Shown: positions 43,112 through 60,309 of the stretch, piece by piece
Layout: every line of letters begins with the position of its first letter
How positions within the stretch are numbered: the first letter of the stretch is position 1
NCBI GenBank assembly: GCA_028023455.1
Contig: JAQFVV010012394.1
Span: forward strand, 29,528,010-29,592,009
Source of the DNA: Epiperipatus broadwayi
Lineage: Eukaryota > Onychophora > Udeonychophora > Euonychophora > Peripatidae
Length of the DNA stretch: 64,000 bases
Direction: 5' to 3'
The notes under the pieces: model-generated
What the model was told of the DNA's origin: nothing
Database searches by the model: none
The model's input: the letters and a program-made list of their open reading frames with translations, nothing else
Position numbers and translations under genes: made by a program

Positions 43112-44483
43112 GCCATTGTACTGTTCACAGTTGGATTTAGGCCTTTTATGCACTAGGAAGTGTAATCAAACCATGGAAAGAAAATGCACTCTGATCATTT
43201 ATGAGTTCAGATATTTCAAGAATATAGTTATATTTTCTGATTAATGAGCCTAATATTAGTTATGAGTTTGCAAAATTAATTTTTTATTTATTTGAGGGTG
43301 CCAGCAGTGAAGACTCATCAATTTTGTATGAAGCACATCATAATTTAAAAAGCCAATAATTACAGACATCAGGAATTATAATTTCTTGTCATTTTAAAGC
43401 GTTTATATGAATATTTTTCTGGGCTCAACTAAGCATGTTGGCAAAGGTAAATAATACATAAATTCTAATAAACTAACCTTAATAATGTACAATAAAAAGT
43501 TGACATTAAAGATAAATATTATATTGTAACAAATTAAAATATTTAAATGATAAATTATTAAATAAAATTGGAAAACACATACATGCTAATCCAGATAATA
43601 ACATCAAATAATTAAAACAATTCTTATTACACTCTTCTTACATTTTTTCTAGAAAGTTCTTTAAATAATAAATATGCAAAATTCTCTATCAGTAGTATAT
43701 TATAAGCTTATAGTTCAGGTTAATTTGCAAACATTCAATTTAGTCACAAATTGGGAATGAATAATCTTACTAGTAGGAGTAGATTATGGTAGCATACATG
43801 TATTTCTTGAGATGAATGAGCTCATGACCTTTGAGTTTAATCCCTGTCAACATCTTGTATGTTCCTGGTCTGTCTTAAGGCTAGATTCGAAAGTTTTTCA
43901 GTCCTATTCCCACATGGTGACTTAATTCAGCATATCAGTAGTAGTAATCCTGCATATGAATAGTCTGAGGACATTTTCTCTATTCTGGACTCACAGAAAC
44001 TGCTAGCTAAGGAAGAGACACAAGACCTTGCTTGAAGTTTTTCAGTCTTTTTATATTTCTCTATTAGTTTTGAGGTTCCTGTGCATGATATTGCTATCAT
44101 AATGTATAAGTTGATAATCTTATACATTTATTTTTCATTTTAAATTTGAAGTCTTTTTTTTATGAATTACTTCGGCCATCTTTAATTAGCGTTAAAACTT
44201 TTTATGATGGTAATCTATTGCATTTATACTTCTTTGTTTATCTGGATAAATAAGCCACATGTGCCTACATTCTTTCCAGTTTTAACATTTATTTTAATTA
44301 AACAGATAAATATGAAACAAAAACAACTTTCATTATCTAAAAAATAAATTATACTAACTAAAAAAAGAAGAAAACCAAGTTCTGTCTTTTGAACGATCTT
44401 CAAGTTTTATTTCTTTTTAGCTTTTTTTTAAATGTTACCAAATACCAACATACTCATGAACCATACATACTTTAATATGGTTC
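43112..44483. repeat. 1.4-kb direct duplication, copy 2
   Basis: Same orientation as copy 1, about 590 bp further on, with many substitutions and small indels spread over the whole length. The matching minus ORF is 43927-44127 (MYKIINLYIMIAISC.GTSKLIE-type). Both ORFs start at the same codon but diverge at the ends, so selection on them is unproven. Confidence 0.8.
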
Positions 44484-45262
44484 AGTTTTAAAAAAAATCA
44501 GCATTTCAGCCATTATAAAAAAAAAATAAAGATACCAAATGCATTTTAAAAAAATGTACTACATAAACTCACAATTTCACATGGCTATGTCATTTGGCAG
44601 ATTGATGAAAAAGGTTCCTGCAAGAAATATGTAACAGCAAAAGTATGTATACCAAAGCATGATTCTGGTTATTTTTGGACCCCCCTCATATATTTGTAAG
44701 ACAATTTACATGCAAGATCCTCAAAGAATCATTTAATTAAACCTGAAATAACACCTGGCTTTTGTTATACTAACATCAGTCACCTTTGTCAGATAAAAGA
44801 TATTACTTTTATTTGACGTTCAATTTGTTATATGGTAATAACTCAAAACCAATACTTTGAAAAGAATATTTGTGGTGATTTTTGTTTCAATATAAATCAA
44901 GCCAGGTTACAGTTTCCAACATTAATTTAGACATTATAGAAATCATTCTAAATCAGAGATCATCAACATTTTTTTACTTACCACTTATATTTGTACTAAC
45001 AGTATTATTTCCCTATTTCCCACTGATGTCAAAATAACTTCATTTAGTGCTTATGGAAATAATTATATAAAAAAGATTTATAATAATATGTTAATTAAGA
45101 ATAAAAAAAAAGACTTCCCAATTAAAAAAATAATACATCAAAATACACTAACATGCAGACAATAGTAAAGCTCATTACAAATTATACTATTAATTGGCCG
45201 AGCAGTTTTGAGAGGTTTTATCTTTACATAATCATAACACATGAGTTGTGTGTTCATTGGTG

Positions 45263-48644
<3,382 letters not shown>

Positions 48645-48708
<64 letters not shown>
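48645..48708. repeat. (TA)n microsatellite
   Basis: About 64 bases of TA between the 5' end of LINE copy 2 and the 3' end of the second Penelope-like pair. Probably part of the insertion site. Confidence 0.85.
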
Positions 48709-48711
48709 GAC

Positions 48712-49000
48712 GCTATATTTAAATATAAGCACAGTGTATTAAAAAGTCCATTTATTGAAGAGGAAAAAATATGCTTCATTTCAGTTTTTAGTGTAGGTGT
48801 TATTAGCTATAAGCCAGGCTTCTTTGATTTTACATTTAGAATCAAGGCATTCTATGCATGTGATTGAGCAAAGACAGTTTAAACATATGGCCAGTGGATG
48901 TTTGGGTTTCTTAAAGGAAGGAATTGTATTTTGTTTTATTAAGAGTTCTTGGGCATAAGTAACAGTGCTGATAGACATGAGTGGAAAGAGATATTGACAG
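48712..49000 (-). pseudogene. Second Penelope-like lineage: endonuclease fragment, minus copy
   Basis: A minus frame reads STVTYAQELLIKQNTIPSF, HPLAICLNCL, CIECLDSKCKIKEAWLIANNTYTKN (split here for length), which parallels the end of the plus copy at 50463-50690. The 3' flank (aaatggactttttaataca) also matches the plus copy, so the two copies point outwards. Only the 3' end survives. Confidence 0.5.
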
Positions 49001-49002
49001 CC

Positions 49003-50760
49003 AATAATGGAATTGGTTGCTGATGTTAAGGCAGGCCTATTAGATAACTCTATTAAGGACAAACTTATCACCCAGCTTGTCAAGGCTATTCCTCACAAAC
49101 CAAACAATGTGGCTAATCATAATTGGAGATCTAAAATTAATAACACCAAGCAATTCCTTTTGGATAATACTGTAACTTGCCTTAAAGAAGGTAGGAAATA
49201 GATTTGTACTGATAAAAAAATGTGAATATAATGACAAATGAATCTAAATTTTAAAAAAATTAAAACTGGACACTCTCCCCAACTTTAATTATAAACACTG
49301 TAACAAAGCTTTTACCAAAGAAGAATACTATATAATATATTTCTTTCTCTCCTGCCTAGAATGTTTGCTAACATTAAGCTACATAAACCTAATTCTCCTC
49401 TCAGGCTTATGTTGAATTAAGGTGGGTGCATTATTTCAGCATGACAAAATGATCAATTAATAGGTAACAGACCAAATTGGATATGAGTCTCATACCATCA
49501 GCTCTTCTTTTATCTTCATTGTTCACATTAAACACTGTTAGCTAAAAGCAGAACACAAACATGCTTATTTAGGCATTACTGAATTATATAGCTCCATTAA
49601 TTGAAAACACACTATTATTATAGTCAAAGATGACTCATATAAAGCAATTATCAGAGAACAAACATAATATTTATCTGTGATATTCTTACTGACTCAATAA
49701 CAATGTTATTACCACATTCAATGGACAATATTTTTATATGACAGATGGCTGGCCTGTGGGATTACTGTTCATCAGAATTATATCCAGCATATACTTAAAC
49801 CACTTCGAAGATAAACTTTTTCCTAAATACTTCAGTACCCCTCCCAATATTATTTATACCCATTACAATGTTATTGTCACCAGATCCAAATCATTCACCA
49901 AAACTTCTCAATTGGATCTCCAACACATTCTTCTCTATTGCTCACTATTTCTTGGGAAGACTCACAATGAACTTAAATATTTGGTTATCTGCATACAAAG
50001 AGTTTCAAGTCAACTTAACTGCACTATGTGATATTAAATCTTTGGAAGTCAAAGGCTTCACACAACCTAAATCAAACTCTTCACATATGCATAAATTTGC
50101 AGGTCTTTCATCATCTATCACTTATACAACTTTGAAACTTCTCACAAAACCAACATCAAACAATAGTAAAGGACATCAGACATTGGATTCAAATACAGCC
50201 ATATTATAAAAAAGGCTAAATAATTTTACCAGAAGTTAAATAACAACTCTCCCAAAGATTCAAGACCATGGCTTCTCCTTTTACATCTTCATTCCCTTAA
50301 CAAAACACTATTAAAACATCTCTTTCTTTCAAGATAAGTGTTCATATCTCTTTAAACCAAAATATTAATTAATAATTCAAAAGACTGCCTACCCTTTGAT
50401 AAAACTTTTCACACAGTGTACAAGATCTCATGCCCCCAACCCAGTTGTAGTGCCATATACTATTGCAAACCCACTCATCTCTCTTCACTCGTGTCTTTCA
50501 GCCCTGTTACTTATACAAAAGAGTTTTTAATAAACCCAAATACAATTCCATCTTTTTAGAACACCAAAGATCCACTGGCCATATGTTTGAACCATCTTCT
50601 GCTTTCATCACATGCAAAGAATGTCATGACTCTAAATATAAAATCAAAGAAGCATGGATTATAGCTAACAACACTTACACTAAAAATTGAAAGGAAGTAT
50701 GCTTTTCCCTCTACAAAAAATGGACTTTCTAATCCACTTTGCATATATATAAATATTTGC
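49003..50760 (+). pseudogene. Second Penelope-like lineage: reverse transcriptase and endonuclease relic, plus copy
   Basis: In order: an N-terminal piece (DNSIKDKLITQLVKAIPHK, 49007-49201), a decayed SLFT segment near 49520 (motif A region), TDGWPVGLLFIRIISSIYL (motif B, ancestral MGSPLSPIISSIYL-like) and NHFEDKLFPKYF. In THYNVIVTRSK near 49860-49890 the YxDD motif has been deleted. The C-terminal part has HQRSTGHMFEPSSAF, ITCKECHDSKYKIKEAW and NNTYTKN, like the tail of a GIY-YIG endonuclease. A degenerate C..C...YY remnant precedes it. Sequence identity with the pair at 29-34 kb is low, so it is a separate lineage. Inactive. Confidence 0.5.
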
Positions 50761-50769
50761 CTCATATAT

Positions 50770-51925
50770 ATTCCATCATGCTCACCCAAACGCTCAGCCA
50801 ATTTATATTATAATTTGTACTTAGCTTTACCATTGCCTGCATCTTCATGAATTTGGTTAAACACCTGTAGAGGTCCCTACTATCGCATTTTACATGCATA
50901 TTCTCAAGATTACAGCCTCAGTAAGTATTTCTTACGTAATCAATGTGCGTTTAATAAATTTATAATTACATAATAATATATTAAAAGATATATAACAATA
51001 CAAAGTAAGTAACAAATTTAAATCAAATTAAAAAAATAAAATCTATTTAATTTATTTTGAACTTGAAAATATTAATTAATTTATTTAAGGCACAAAAAAA
51101 TTAATGGGATCTTTGATGATGATGCTGTGAAAATAAATATTTGATGTACCAAATTAGCATAACTCTGCATGAAAATTTAAATACCTGTTACACATCTATA
51201 ATAATCTATGGTTTTTCTTTGAACTTCTGAGAGTTTTAAATGCTCATTAGTTGGTGGTATAGAACAAGTTGATGACCCTTGCTTTAAATTTACAAAAAAA
51301 AAAAAAAAAAAACCCAATAGTTTGTGAATCTAATGTGTATTATAAAGACAAAAAAAATAAGCATATCACTAAAAATCATGTCTTCTCAAGATATCAGAAT
51401 TAATCAACAATAAAATATGACTTTCTTAACTTTTTCATATGCTTCCAAAAACTTTTTTTTATCTTAGATAACGCATATTATTGTTAGCGTTATTTAAAGT
51501 TAAAGGGCAAATGAGATCTACAACTGACATAAAACTGAAGTTTCTAAGAGATATATATATATATTAAACAAAAATTCTGCAATAAACTCTACAATATTTA
51601 AAATATTATTATAAATCAGTTCTTAATAATGTACATACCCAATTCTTATGCAAAAGATCCTCCTTTATATCTAGAGAGAGAAATGAATAAAATTATGTCA
51701 AAAAAAGATTACAATAATACATCAACTGTTTATGAAGAGGAACAAAATTTTGTGAGAAACTAAATACTGTAATCCAAATCAAGGGTTAGCTATAGAAAAA
51801 GTAGTTTTATGGTGACATGAAGATTTAAAAATAATAATTATAATATAAAAAATCATCTATAAAAAGTAAACTTACTTGGCTATGAGAAATATGTAAATAC
51901 TATAGTATATATATTTAAGCTACAT
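50770..51925. other. AT-rich DNA, no gene seen
   Basis: Includes the right end of the probable hAT element (to 51281) and an A run at 51294-51312. Confidence 0.4.
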
Positions 51926-51929
51926 GTAA

Positions 51930-52250
51930 TTAAATGGAATTTGAACTCAGACTTTCAAGCTCTCTTCAGTCATGCATTCCATATTATATAACTGATACAC
52001 CACATACATGTGAAAAAGATAAATGATCTCCTACATATATATTTCATGCTGAACCAGCACTTATCAGTTAGTCAAGTACATCATCTCACACATATAATCA
52101 GTGCTCAGTTTATATTAAGATAGCAAATCTTCAAACTTTAATGGACAAGCTTCAATTTTCTCCAACCTCTTAGCCAGCTATACCATTGAAAATCTTATGA
52201 TGGCATGTTCAAAGTCCTTGTTTGGCTATGGAAAAGAAAATAAAGACTTA
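51930..52250 (+). repeat. Family D copy
   Basis: Contains gatctcctacatatatattt, ttatattaagatagcaaatc and tataccattgaaaatcttatg in family order. The start has atttgaactcagactttcaa, whose complement is box B-like. An inverted fragment lies at 52700-52780. Confidence 0.55.
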
Positions 52251-52254
52251 AGAT

Positions 52255-53485
52255 GGCATGAAGATTTAAAAATGATATGAAGACTCATTGAACATGTTTC
52301 TGTAAAAAGTAAACTTACCAAGTTGAGGCTAATTTTGCAAAATTTATCTATTCATATAATGATCTTAAAATTGAATATAGTTATAAAAAAAAACTATTTT
52401 TAGTATAATTTTTGTTGACATTAATTATAAATATAGTTTAGATAGAAAAATTTTAAAACAGTGAATTTGTTGAAGAAAATAAAAAAGTATAACTTTCTAT
52501 AGTAAATAAAATAAACTGTTCCATTTTGATTTACAATTGTCAATTTCATTTCATTCACAACATTGTCACCATCCAATTGTAAATGGAAAGAGTTTGACAC
52601 TTGTAAATCAAAATGCAACAATTTACTATTGATATAATAGAAATTGATATAATTTACTATTGATATAATTTACTATTCATATAATAGAAATATATATGAG
52701 AGATGGTGACCTGGGTCAACTGACGAGTGCTGGTTTAGCATGCAATGCATCTTGAGAGTCATTTGTCTTTTATTATATCTTTATTTATATGACATTAAAA
52801 GAATGTGTGGATGTGTTAAAGTTATTTAATATATTTATAAATTAAAATAATGTAAAATCTTTACTTTTTTATCATAATATAAGTTTACATTCTTTTAAAA
52901 GATTAATATAATTATCAAAAGAAAATATATTTCATAATTAATAAATGCAAACACTATTCAAATGCATGAAAGCAACTTTGAAATATTAAAATTATGTTTA
53001 GAATATTTTCTGCTTTACAAATAAAATGTGAACACTGCATAACTATGCAACTTGAGTTTTGCAATTTGTCTTCAGAATCATAGAGTTTTTTTATTTGTTA
53101 ATAACTTCTGACATCTAGATACAAAAATGAAAACTAAAACATAGATTTATTACTGTATTATTGGAACTATTCATTTTAAGATTGCAATGCCCATATTAAT
53201 GTACAAACTGTTCAAATACCAGCCCAACTCCCTTCGTATCACACAAATATTTGACATATAGTACCACTCCAAGAATACTAAAAAGGTTAAAAATTATGTA
53301 TATATAAAAAGTATTAAGAAAAAAAAGTACAGTTCCTTTTAATATATATATATAATTTTTAAAGACAAGTATATATTGTCTATACTGAACTTAATTAAGA
53401 AAAAAATACAGTTTCTTCTAATATATATATATATATATATGAAAAACAAAAACAAGATTTATATACATCCTTCTATTGATTATAT
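52255..53485. other. AT-rich DNA with a short palindrome
   Basis: 52500-52625 contains an inverted pair (tgttccattttgatttacaa.. and ttgtaaatcaaaatgcaaca). Several TA tracts occur between 53280 and 53500. No gene. Confidence 0.45.
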
Positions 53486-53489
53486 ATAT

Positions 53490-53690
53490 ATATATATATA
53501 TTATTTAAAGACAAGTATATTGTCTATCCTGAACTTAATGTAAACTCAGACTTTCAAACTCCCTACAGCTATGCTCTCCATCTTATACAACTGATACACA
53601 TGACCACATACATATAAAAAAGGTAAATGATCTCCAATATATGTATTTCATACTGAACTAGCACTCATCAGTTGGTCCAGATCATTATTT

Positions 53691-53746
<56 letters not shown>

Positions 53747-54095
53747 AGCAGTTCCAGTTTATATTAAGATAGCAAATCTTCAAATTTTCATGGACAGGCT
53801 TCAATCTTCTCCATCCTCCAACTCTTCAGCCATTTATATCATTGAAAATCTGATGATGGACTGCTCAAAACCTTTGTTGATGCCAATATTATTTTCATAC
53901 TCATGTTGACTTTAAGTCACTCTAATCCCTTATGTATAGGAAGGTAATATGACCAGCTAAATATACAGAAGGGAGATGGTCAGAATGCAGGCAGAATGTG
54001 TAATATTTAAGACAAGTATATTGTCTATACTGAACATAAAGTAATTTAGAAGGGATTTGAACTCAGACTTTCACATGTATACTGATAGTTCAAAT
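53490..54095 (+). repeat. Family D copy plus partial copy, with CA/TA microsatellite
   Basis: Full family D order from gacaagtatattgtctatcc to gttgatgcc (53505-53895), with a (CA)n(TA)n tract at 53693-53746 expanded inside it. A second start (gacaagtatattgtctatac, aactcagactttcac) follows at 54010-54085 and is cut off. Confidence 0.6.
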
Positions 54096-54124
54096 CAAAT
54101 CTTTTATATATATATATATATATA

Positions 54125-54765
54125 TCCTAATTGAATGAGATGGGGGTATGAGAAAGAGAAAGAAAGAAGAGAAAAGAAGGAAAAGAATGCTAATAATGAA
54201 ATAAGAGAGGGGTGTGAGAAGAAAGAGATGAAAAGAAAGAGAGATAGAATAAGAGAAAATGCTAATTGTAACCTACTAGAATAAGAGGGGTGTGTGAGAA
54301 AGAGAAAAGAGAGAGAAAGAGATAATGCTAATAAAGAAATGAGAAGGGGGGGAAGAAATAATGCTAATAAAGAAATGAGAGAGGGGGAAAAGAAAGAGAA
54401 AGAGATAAGAATTAATAATGAAATGGAGGTAATAATAATGGTAAAAATAAATGGTAGAAAAGAAAAGAATTAAGAGGGAAAAGAAATGAGGAAAAGTACT
54501 AGAAATGATATATATATATATATATATAATGGAGAGAGAGAAGAAATGAGATGATGGTCAAGATATGAAATAGAGAGATGTAAGAAGAAGATGAAATAAA
54601 GGAGAGGGAAATGAAATGAGATAATAGAAAGATATGAGGAAGAGGTATAAGAAGAAACTCTTAACGGATGTTTTAAATGGCTGAGATGATAGAAGGATAT
54701 GAGAAATGACATGAAAAGAAATGGAATAAAATTGAAATGAAATGAAATAAAATATAAATTAGAGA
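54125..54765 (+). repeat. Purine-rich minisatellite, strong strand asymmetry
   Basis: For about 640 bases the plus strand is overwhelmingly A and G (gaaagagaaagaaagaagag type). Imperfect units of about 35-70 bases start with aatgctaataa.gaaatgag (near 54187, 54255, 54324, 54359). A TA tract at 54510-54528 interrupts it. The minus ORF (54470-54775) is a Ser/Phe/Leu string from the repeat. Confidence 0.75.
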
Positions 54766-54779
54766 CTCTAAACAACTCG

Positions 54780-57700
54780 GCTCAGTGGGGTTACAATAAA
54801 TTTAAAGAAAAGAGATGATGATCCAGAGAGGTATAATCAAATAAAGGTCAAATCCAATACTGATGAACTATAACTACTACAGCATATTGATCTTTTAATA
54901 ACCATACAAAAGATTATCTAAATCACTACTCAATGCTTACCATATTAGTTTTACCAGTAAATCCTACACTCTCTGAATAAGACCTATGATGCTTTACTTT
55001 ATAAGATTATCTTACAGAATTATATTTGCTAAAACAACAAGAGTAAATGACCTCAGGAATTTTAAAACTAAAACTCCTGTGCAAAATTAAAGTTTAAGTT
55101 AAGTTGCCTAATAAAGAATTACTGTGATTAATAAATAAATGACATCTTAGCTGACCATAAAATAATTATATGTTCAATCTTAAAATAATAAACAAAACGA
55201 ATATTAATTCATAAAATTTAGTGAATCAATTTAAATTTAAACTAATAATGGCCTATTATCTAAGATATTACTTGAGCAGAAAAAAGAGCAAGGGTACTTT
55301 TAATGCCTTTCCATACTCACAGACAACCACTAAAGACCTCAAATGAATTAGAATTCTTTAAATATATCAGATTTAAGATGATGATCGATGATGTGCAGTG
55401 AATATAAGATAATGTGCAGCTTTTAAAATAATATTAATTTAAATATTCTTCTGAAGTACTAATATTGTTAATCTGATATTACATAATCTTTAGTCTGAAA
55501 GATATACTGATAATTTAAAAAAACAACAACTTTTAACTAAGTATTTAATTATGTATCTGCTATAATGCAATTATCTGTATTTGTGATTCAATATGAGAAT
55601 CATTTACTTTAACATAGCTTTTTTTAATTTTCAAGACAGTATCAACTATATTTAATTAACTTAGAATATACTTGTGAATTTCTGAATTGAAGATTCATTA
55701 AATTTAAAAATTTAAGACTTTGGGAACTTGGAACCCAAGACAATAATATACTTTCATATAAAAGTAAAACAAAAAAACAAAAATTTTGAAATAATAATAA
55801 TTTGATTTATTAATAATGAGAAGAAATGTTTATAAAGGTAGTAGAATACAAACAGTGCCAATACCGCACTAAGATTTTATATAATTATTTGGACTCTTCA
55901 CAGTTTTATTTAATTTACACTAATACACTTAATAACAGACCAAGGTTATTCACTGTTACTTTCTTTTAATAATTATATTTTTCTCAAAAAAAATAATTTA
56001 AACTTTAATTATCATATGTACTTAATAAGCACACTACTATTCTTCTTTATTAGACTAATTGATAACATTATTGTGTCATCTACTAATCAAAATAACACAC
56101 AGAACTATGTTTATATTGAAAAACCTAAGCTTAATTTTATACTCCTCAACTTAACAAACGCTAAGTTGGAGTAAGTATATTCAACAATACTTTTGAAAAT
56201 ATCATCACTAGTTTCACAGATATAACTAATATCACAGCTAGATATATCTTTAAATCAGATTAAGCTAATACTAAAATTAAATTAACTTAAATGTATGGGA
56301 CAGTCATTCATCAGAGATCAGTTATACTTTTTAAAATAAATCTAGTCCACATAAAATTATTCTTTCAATGTTTTAAAGATAATGATATAACAGCCTTTCA
56401 GATCTAGCGGTGAAATTCTAGATGAAAATATTAAATTATTATGTGTGAATTGCCACTTATACCATATGAATATTTAATATACTTTAAAATAAATATAATT
56501 TATTGTTGGTTAGCTTGTGCTTGATAAAACTATCATAGCAACACAATTCAAACATTGATATACCTATGAGCCTTAAATTAGCTACAACTACCTGAAGAAA
56601 TACATTTCCTCAAACAAGCATATCTTGTCATCACAAATCTAAAACAAATGCAACATCACCTATTGTGGTGGAATTAGCATTAAATCATCATGAATGATAG
56701 GCAAAAAATAGAAAGATACTAGGCTCCTCAGAGCTGGAAAAGAATGTGGTGGCTTCCAAAAATACCTAACTTCGAGGCAGAAATGAAGATGTCTGGAATT
56801 CATCTACAGTACATCTGGGAACAGGAACACCCACCAGAAAAAGCACAATCCTCTCATGGGATTTCCAATGCTTATAAATGTGATCATCATCACTAAAAAA
56901 TACAATACCCTCTTTTGAGAATATGCACTATCAAATCATGGAAATACAATACAATAAGGATGAAGAATTTTATCTACTCCATAAGCATATTCAAAAATGA
57001 TTAACTAAGCCTAATTCTACGAGGCTAACAAATACTAACTAATAGCAAGATATATACTTCACTTAAACTAACTAATTTATTTCTAAGAAATTTATAAAAA
57101 TACAAAATGTATATCCAATGTTCGAACCAACAAAGCAAACTATGTGTCAACTGACTACTGTAGAAAATACTTTAAACTTAAATGCATATAAAATTCTAGG
57201 CAAGGCACAATGCACACATAACAAAATATTAAATGCTAAAATATAGTAACTAGTGGACTTTTAAAATTGTAAATTAAATGCAAGAATATTTACTTCTCGA
57301 TGAATATAAAATATTTGTAGTTATTATTAAGATAACATTCATAAAACAAATGAATGGATATTCTTTGATAAACTTCTTTGGTAAATTTAAAATGAAAATT
57401 GAGTAAAACATCCTATTTATCTGAAAATAATACTTTGATATGTAAATCTCTATAAATGAAATTATTAAATAGAAATTAGCTAGTGTAATGCTTAATAAAT
57501 AAACTAAATCTACTTACGAATGGCAAAAAACATTTGCTCATTCTAATAAACCTATTTCGTTTTACAATTATAACCCTAGTTTACCTGTATATTTATGCAA
57601 AAAGTGTTACAAAAAAAAATAATAGCATAAATATTTTTATGGTTTCATTTTTTTTTAAACCAATAAAACAGACCATAAAAAAAATAATAATACATCAACT

Positions 57701-59905
57701 TAAGTTCATATTTTAGCTCCGTAATGGTTTTTTCCGTTTAAAAATATGTATTCAGGTCAATTCATCTATCCGGATTCGAAGCTTCAGTCAAATATTTATA
57801 AACATGGCAATGATTTTCAAAACAAAAATATTCAGTAGTTTTTTATATAAACATGTTCACTCTCTTTTATCTTTAAAGATAATTTTAAATATTAAAATAA
57901 TTAAATATCATAAGCATAAACATAAGTTGGCTTTGGAAAATAAATTCTTCAGCTGAGTAGCATAAGTATAAGTATACGTATAATAAGCCGGCATTGAAAA
58001 AATAAATTCTTCAGCTGAATACATTTTTTTTTTATATTTATAATCCTAGGTTCAAATGTGGAATAATTATAATATATATTTTTAGTTAACTTTCACTGTT
58101 CTTCTTTAGATAAACACATTTTTTTAAAAATAGAGCTCTTTTTTTTTTTTTAAAGTTTCTTAATATTTAAAAATGTATTTCTTTTTTTAAACAAATTTCC
58201 TTTTATTTATTTTTTAAACATAAGAGTAGACTTTGTTTATAATTAAGGACACTCCTTGGTTTATGTGCTAAGATCAATGGTCATAAAGTTACTTATAAGT
58301 ACTGACAACTATAACCAAACATTATGCATTTGATAGAGACAAGTTCATTAATAGTATTTTTAAATTCTTTTAAAGTTTTGCTTTCAAACAAATTCTTTTC
58401 ATACTACTGGCATAAATGAGAATTAGCATTTTAAAATACATATTTTCTTCTTAAATATTATTCTTTTAAGATAATATTTACATGCATATATCATCTATTA
58501 AGTAATAAAGTATTAAATTTAATGTCACTTCTAATTTATAAAGATGCTATTGCATTTCCATTTTAATATTTTAAAATGTTTGAATGTCTTTTTTTTTAAA
58601 TTTCTTCTTCACATGTATTTTTAATTTGATAGGAGATATACTATAGTTTAGTGCAATAAAGTCTTTAGCCATAACAATACTTAATAATTTAAGTTTTACT
58701 TCTAAATAAAGAAAAATGAATAGATCAAAAGTAAATGAAATATGAGACGCTGTATTTTCTTCAAACATTTTACCGTAATTTTAATGCCTCAATTGTAATG
58801 AAAAATTGTCAGAAAATGGATTACCTTTCTTTTAGCCCTTCTTCATTACAAGATGATTTTTAAATAATTATTTTAAACATACTATTATTTTTTAAAAAAA
58901 AATATATAAAGTTTTATAAAATTACTTTTTATTAACAAAATTTTAAGATCCAGTACCAATTGTATCACAATAAGATCAGCCACTGAATGACACCTCGATC
59001 TCCATTTTTATCTCACAATTTTTCATCCACCTCCAATTCATTTTAAAACCAATAAAAACTATTTTTTATTAAATTTTAATATTCTGACAAACCAACTGTG
59101 GAATCAATCTACTGACATAATCAATATAATTTTCCCATACCACGTGACCTTCAGCTGCAAAGTCAAAATTTTATTATTAACAAATATTGTGCAATAATTT
59201 TTTTTAATGATATTTTATACAATATAATAGTAATTATTATAAAATTTAAAGTTATACCCTTTATTAAACCCATAAATATTTCATTGAAATAATTTTATCC
59301 ACACATTTGTTTTATTTATCTATTTTAAACAATATTGGAATTAAATTACTTTTTGTATTCTTATGTTTCCATGTCAATGCATGCACATTCTCACATACAT
59401 CTGGCCTTGGATTAATTGTTTAAAACTATTTTTAAAATTACAACAATAGAATGTTAATGAATATTTAATCTAGAATAATTTTTTTATAACTGGAATGCTA
59501 AACTACAAAACTAATAATAAATATTCTTATTTTTTTTTTAATAAAAACTTACATATCATTTTTTTAAAATTTATTACTTACTTATTTCAACTTATTTATA
59601 ATATCTAATTATTATTCTTTAGACATTAAAATGGATTATATGATAGTTATTTTAGAATACATTTAATACTATTTATCAATTCACAATTATTTTTTTAACA
59701 TTTGCTTATGTTAAATTATTACCTAACATCCGTTATCAAACCAACTGACTCTATTAAAATATTTAGATTATCCTATTTTAATAATTAACTAAGTTAATTT
59801 CCATTTTTATCATTATTATTTTTTTTTAAATCCGAAATTTTTAAACAAAAGGTTAAGCTAAGATAACCTTGATTACCTCTTGGAACTAAGTGACACTTCA
59901 GTTAG
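54780..59905. other. 5-kb AT-rich block, no gene seen
   Basis: No ORF with recognisable content, no clear repeat arms and few microsatellites. 56640-56900 is slightly richer in GC and readable in places but not recognised. Poly-T and poly-A tracts are common from 57.6 kb on. Confidence 0.45.
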
Positions 59906-60205
59906 GTACAATATATATATATATATATATATAAACTGATCTAATATTAGATCTAAATGGCCATGAAAATGAATTGGCTTGGTTTCAAAATTTTAGATCT
60001 TTGTATGAAATTCAGTTAATTCTTTTGAATATTATAAAGGTGTAAAGAATGTCTGCTAGATGCAAAACTATGTTTGTTCCATGGTTTTATTGTTTGCATG
60101 TTATAGAATTATTTGGCATCCATTGATTTCTCAGGGTTACAATAATCTTTTCTAGAATTGCCTGAATAAAATTATTACTAGTAATCAAAAATGGTAGAAT
60201 TTCAT

Positions 60206-60209
60206 CCCA

Positions 60210-60247
<38 letters not shown>

Positions 60248-60251
60248 TGGG
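60206..60251. repeat. Perfect palindrome 1 (cccaggatata..tatatcctggg)
   Basis: 46 bases, perfectly self-complementary, made of CCCAGGA and TCCTGGG around a TA core. It abuts the next palindrome without a gap. Confidence 0.9.
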
Positions 60252-60309
60252 AAACTCTATCTAGTGAATATATATATATATATATATATATATTCACTAG
60301 ATAGAGTTT
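60252..60309. repeat. Perfect palindrome 2 (aaactctatctagtgaata..)
   Basis: 58 bases with perfect arms AAACTCTATCTAGTGAATA and inverse around a TA core. It ends exactly where palindrome 3 starts. Confidence 0.9.

Noticed and set aside
56395-56440. tagcggtgaaattctagat resembles a conserved small-subunit rRNA word
   Set aside because: Only about 17 bases match and the flanks do not; too short for an rRNA or mitochondrial insertion.
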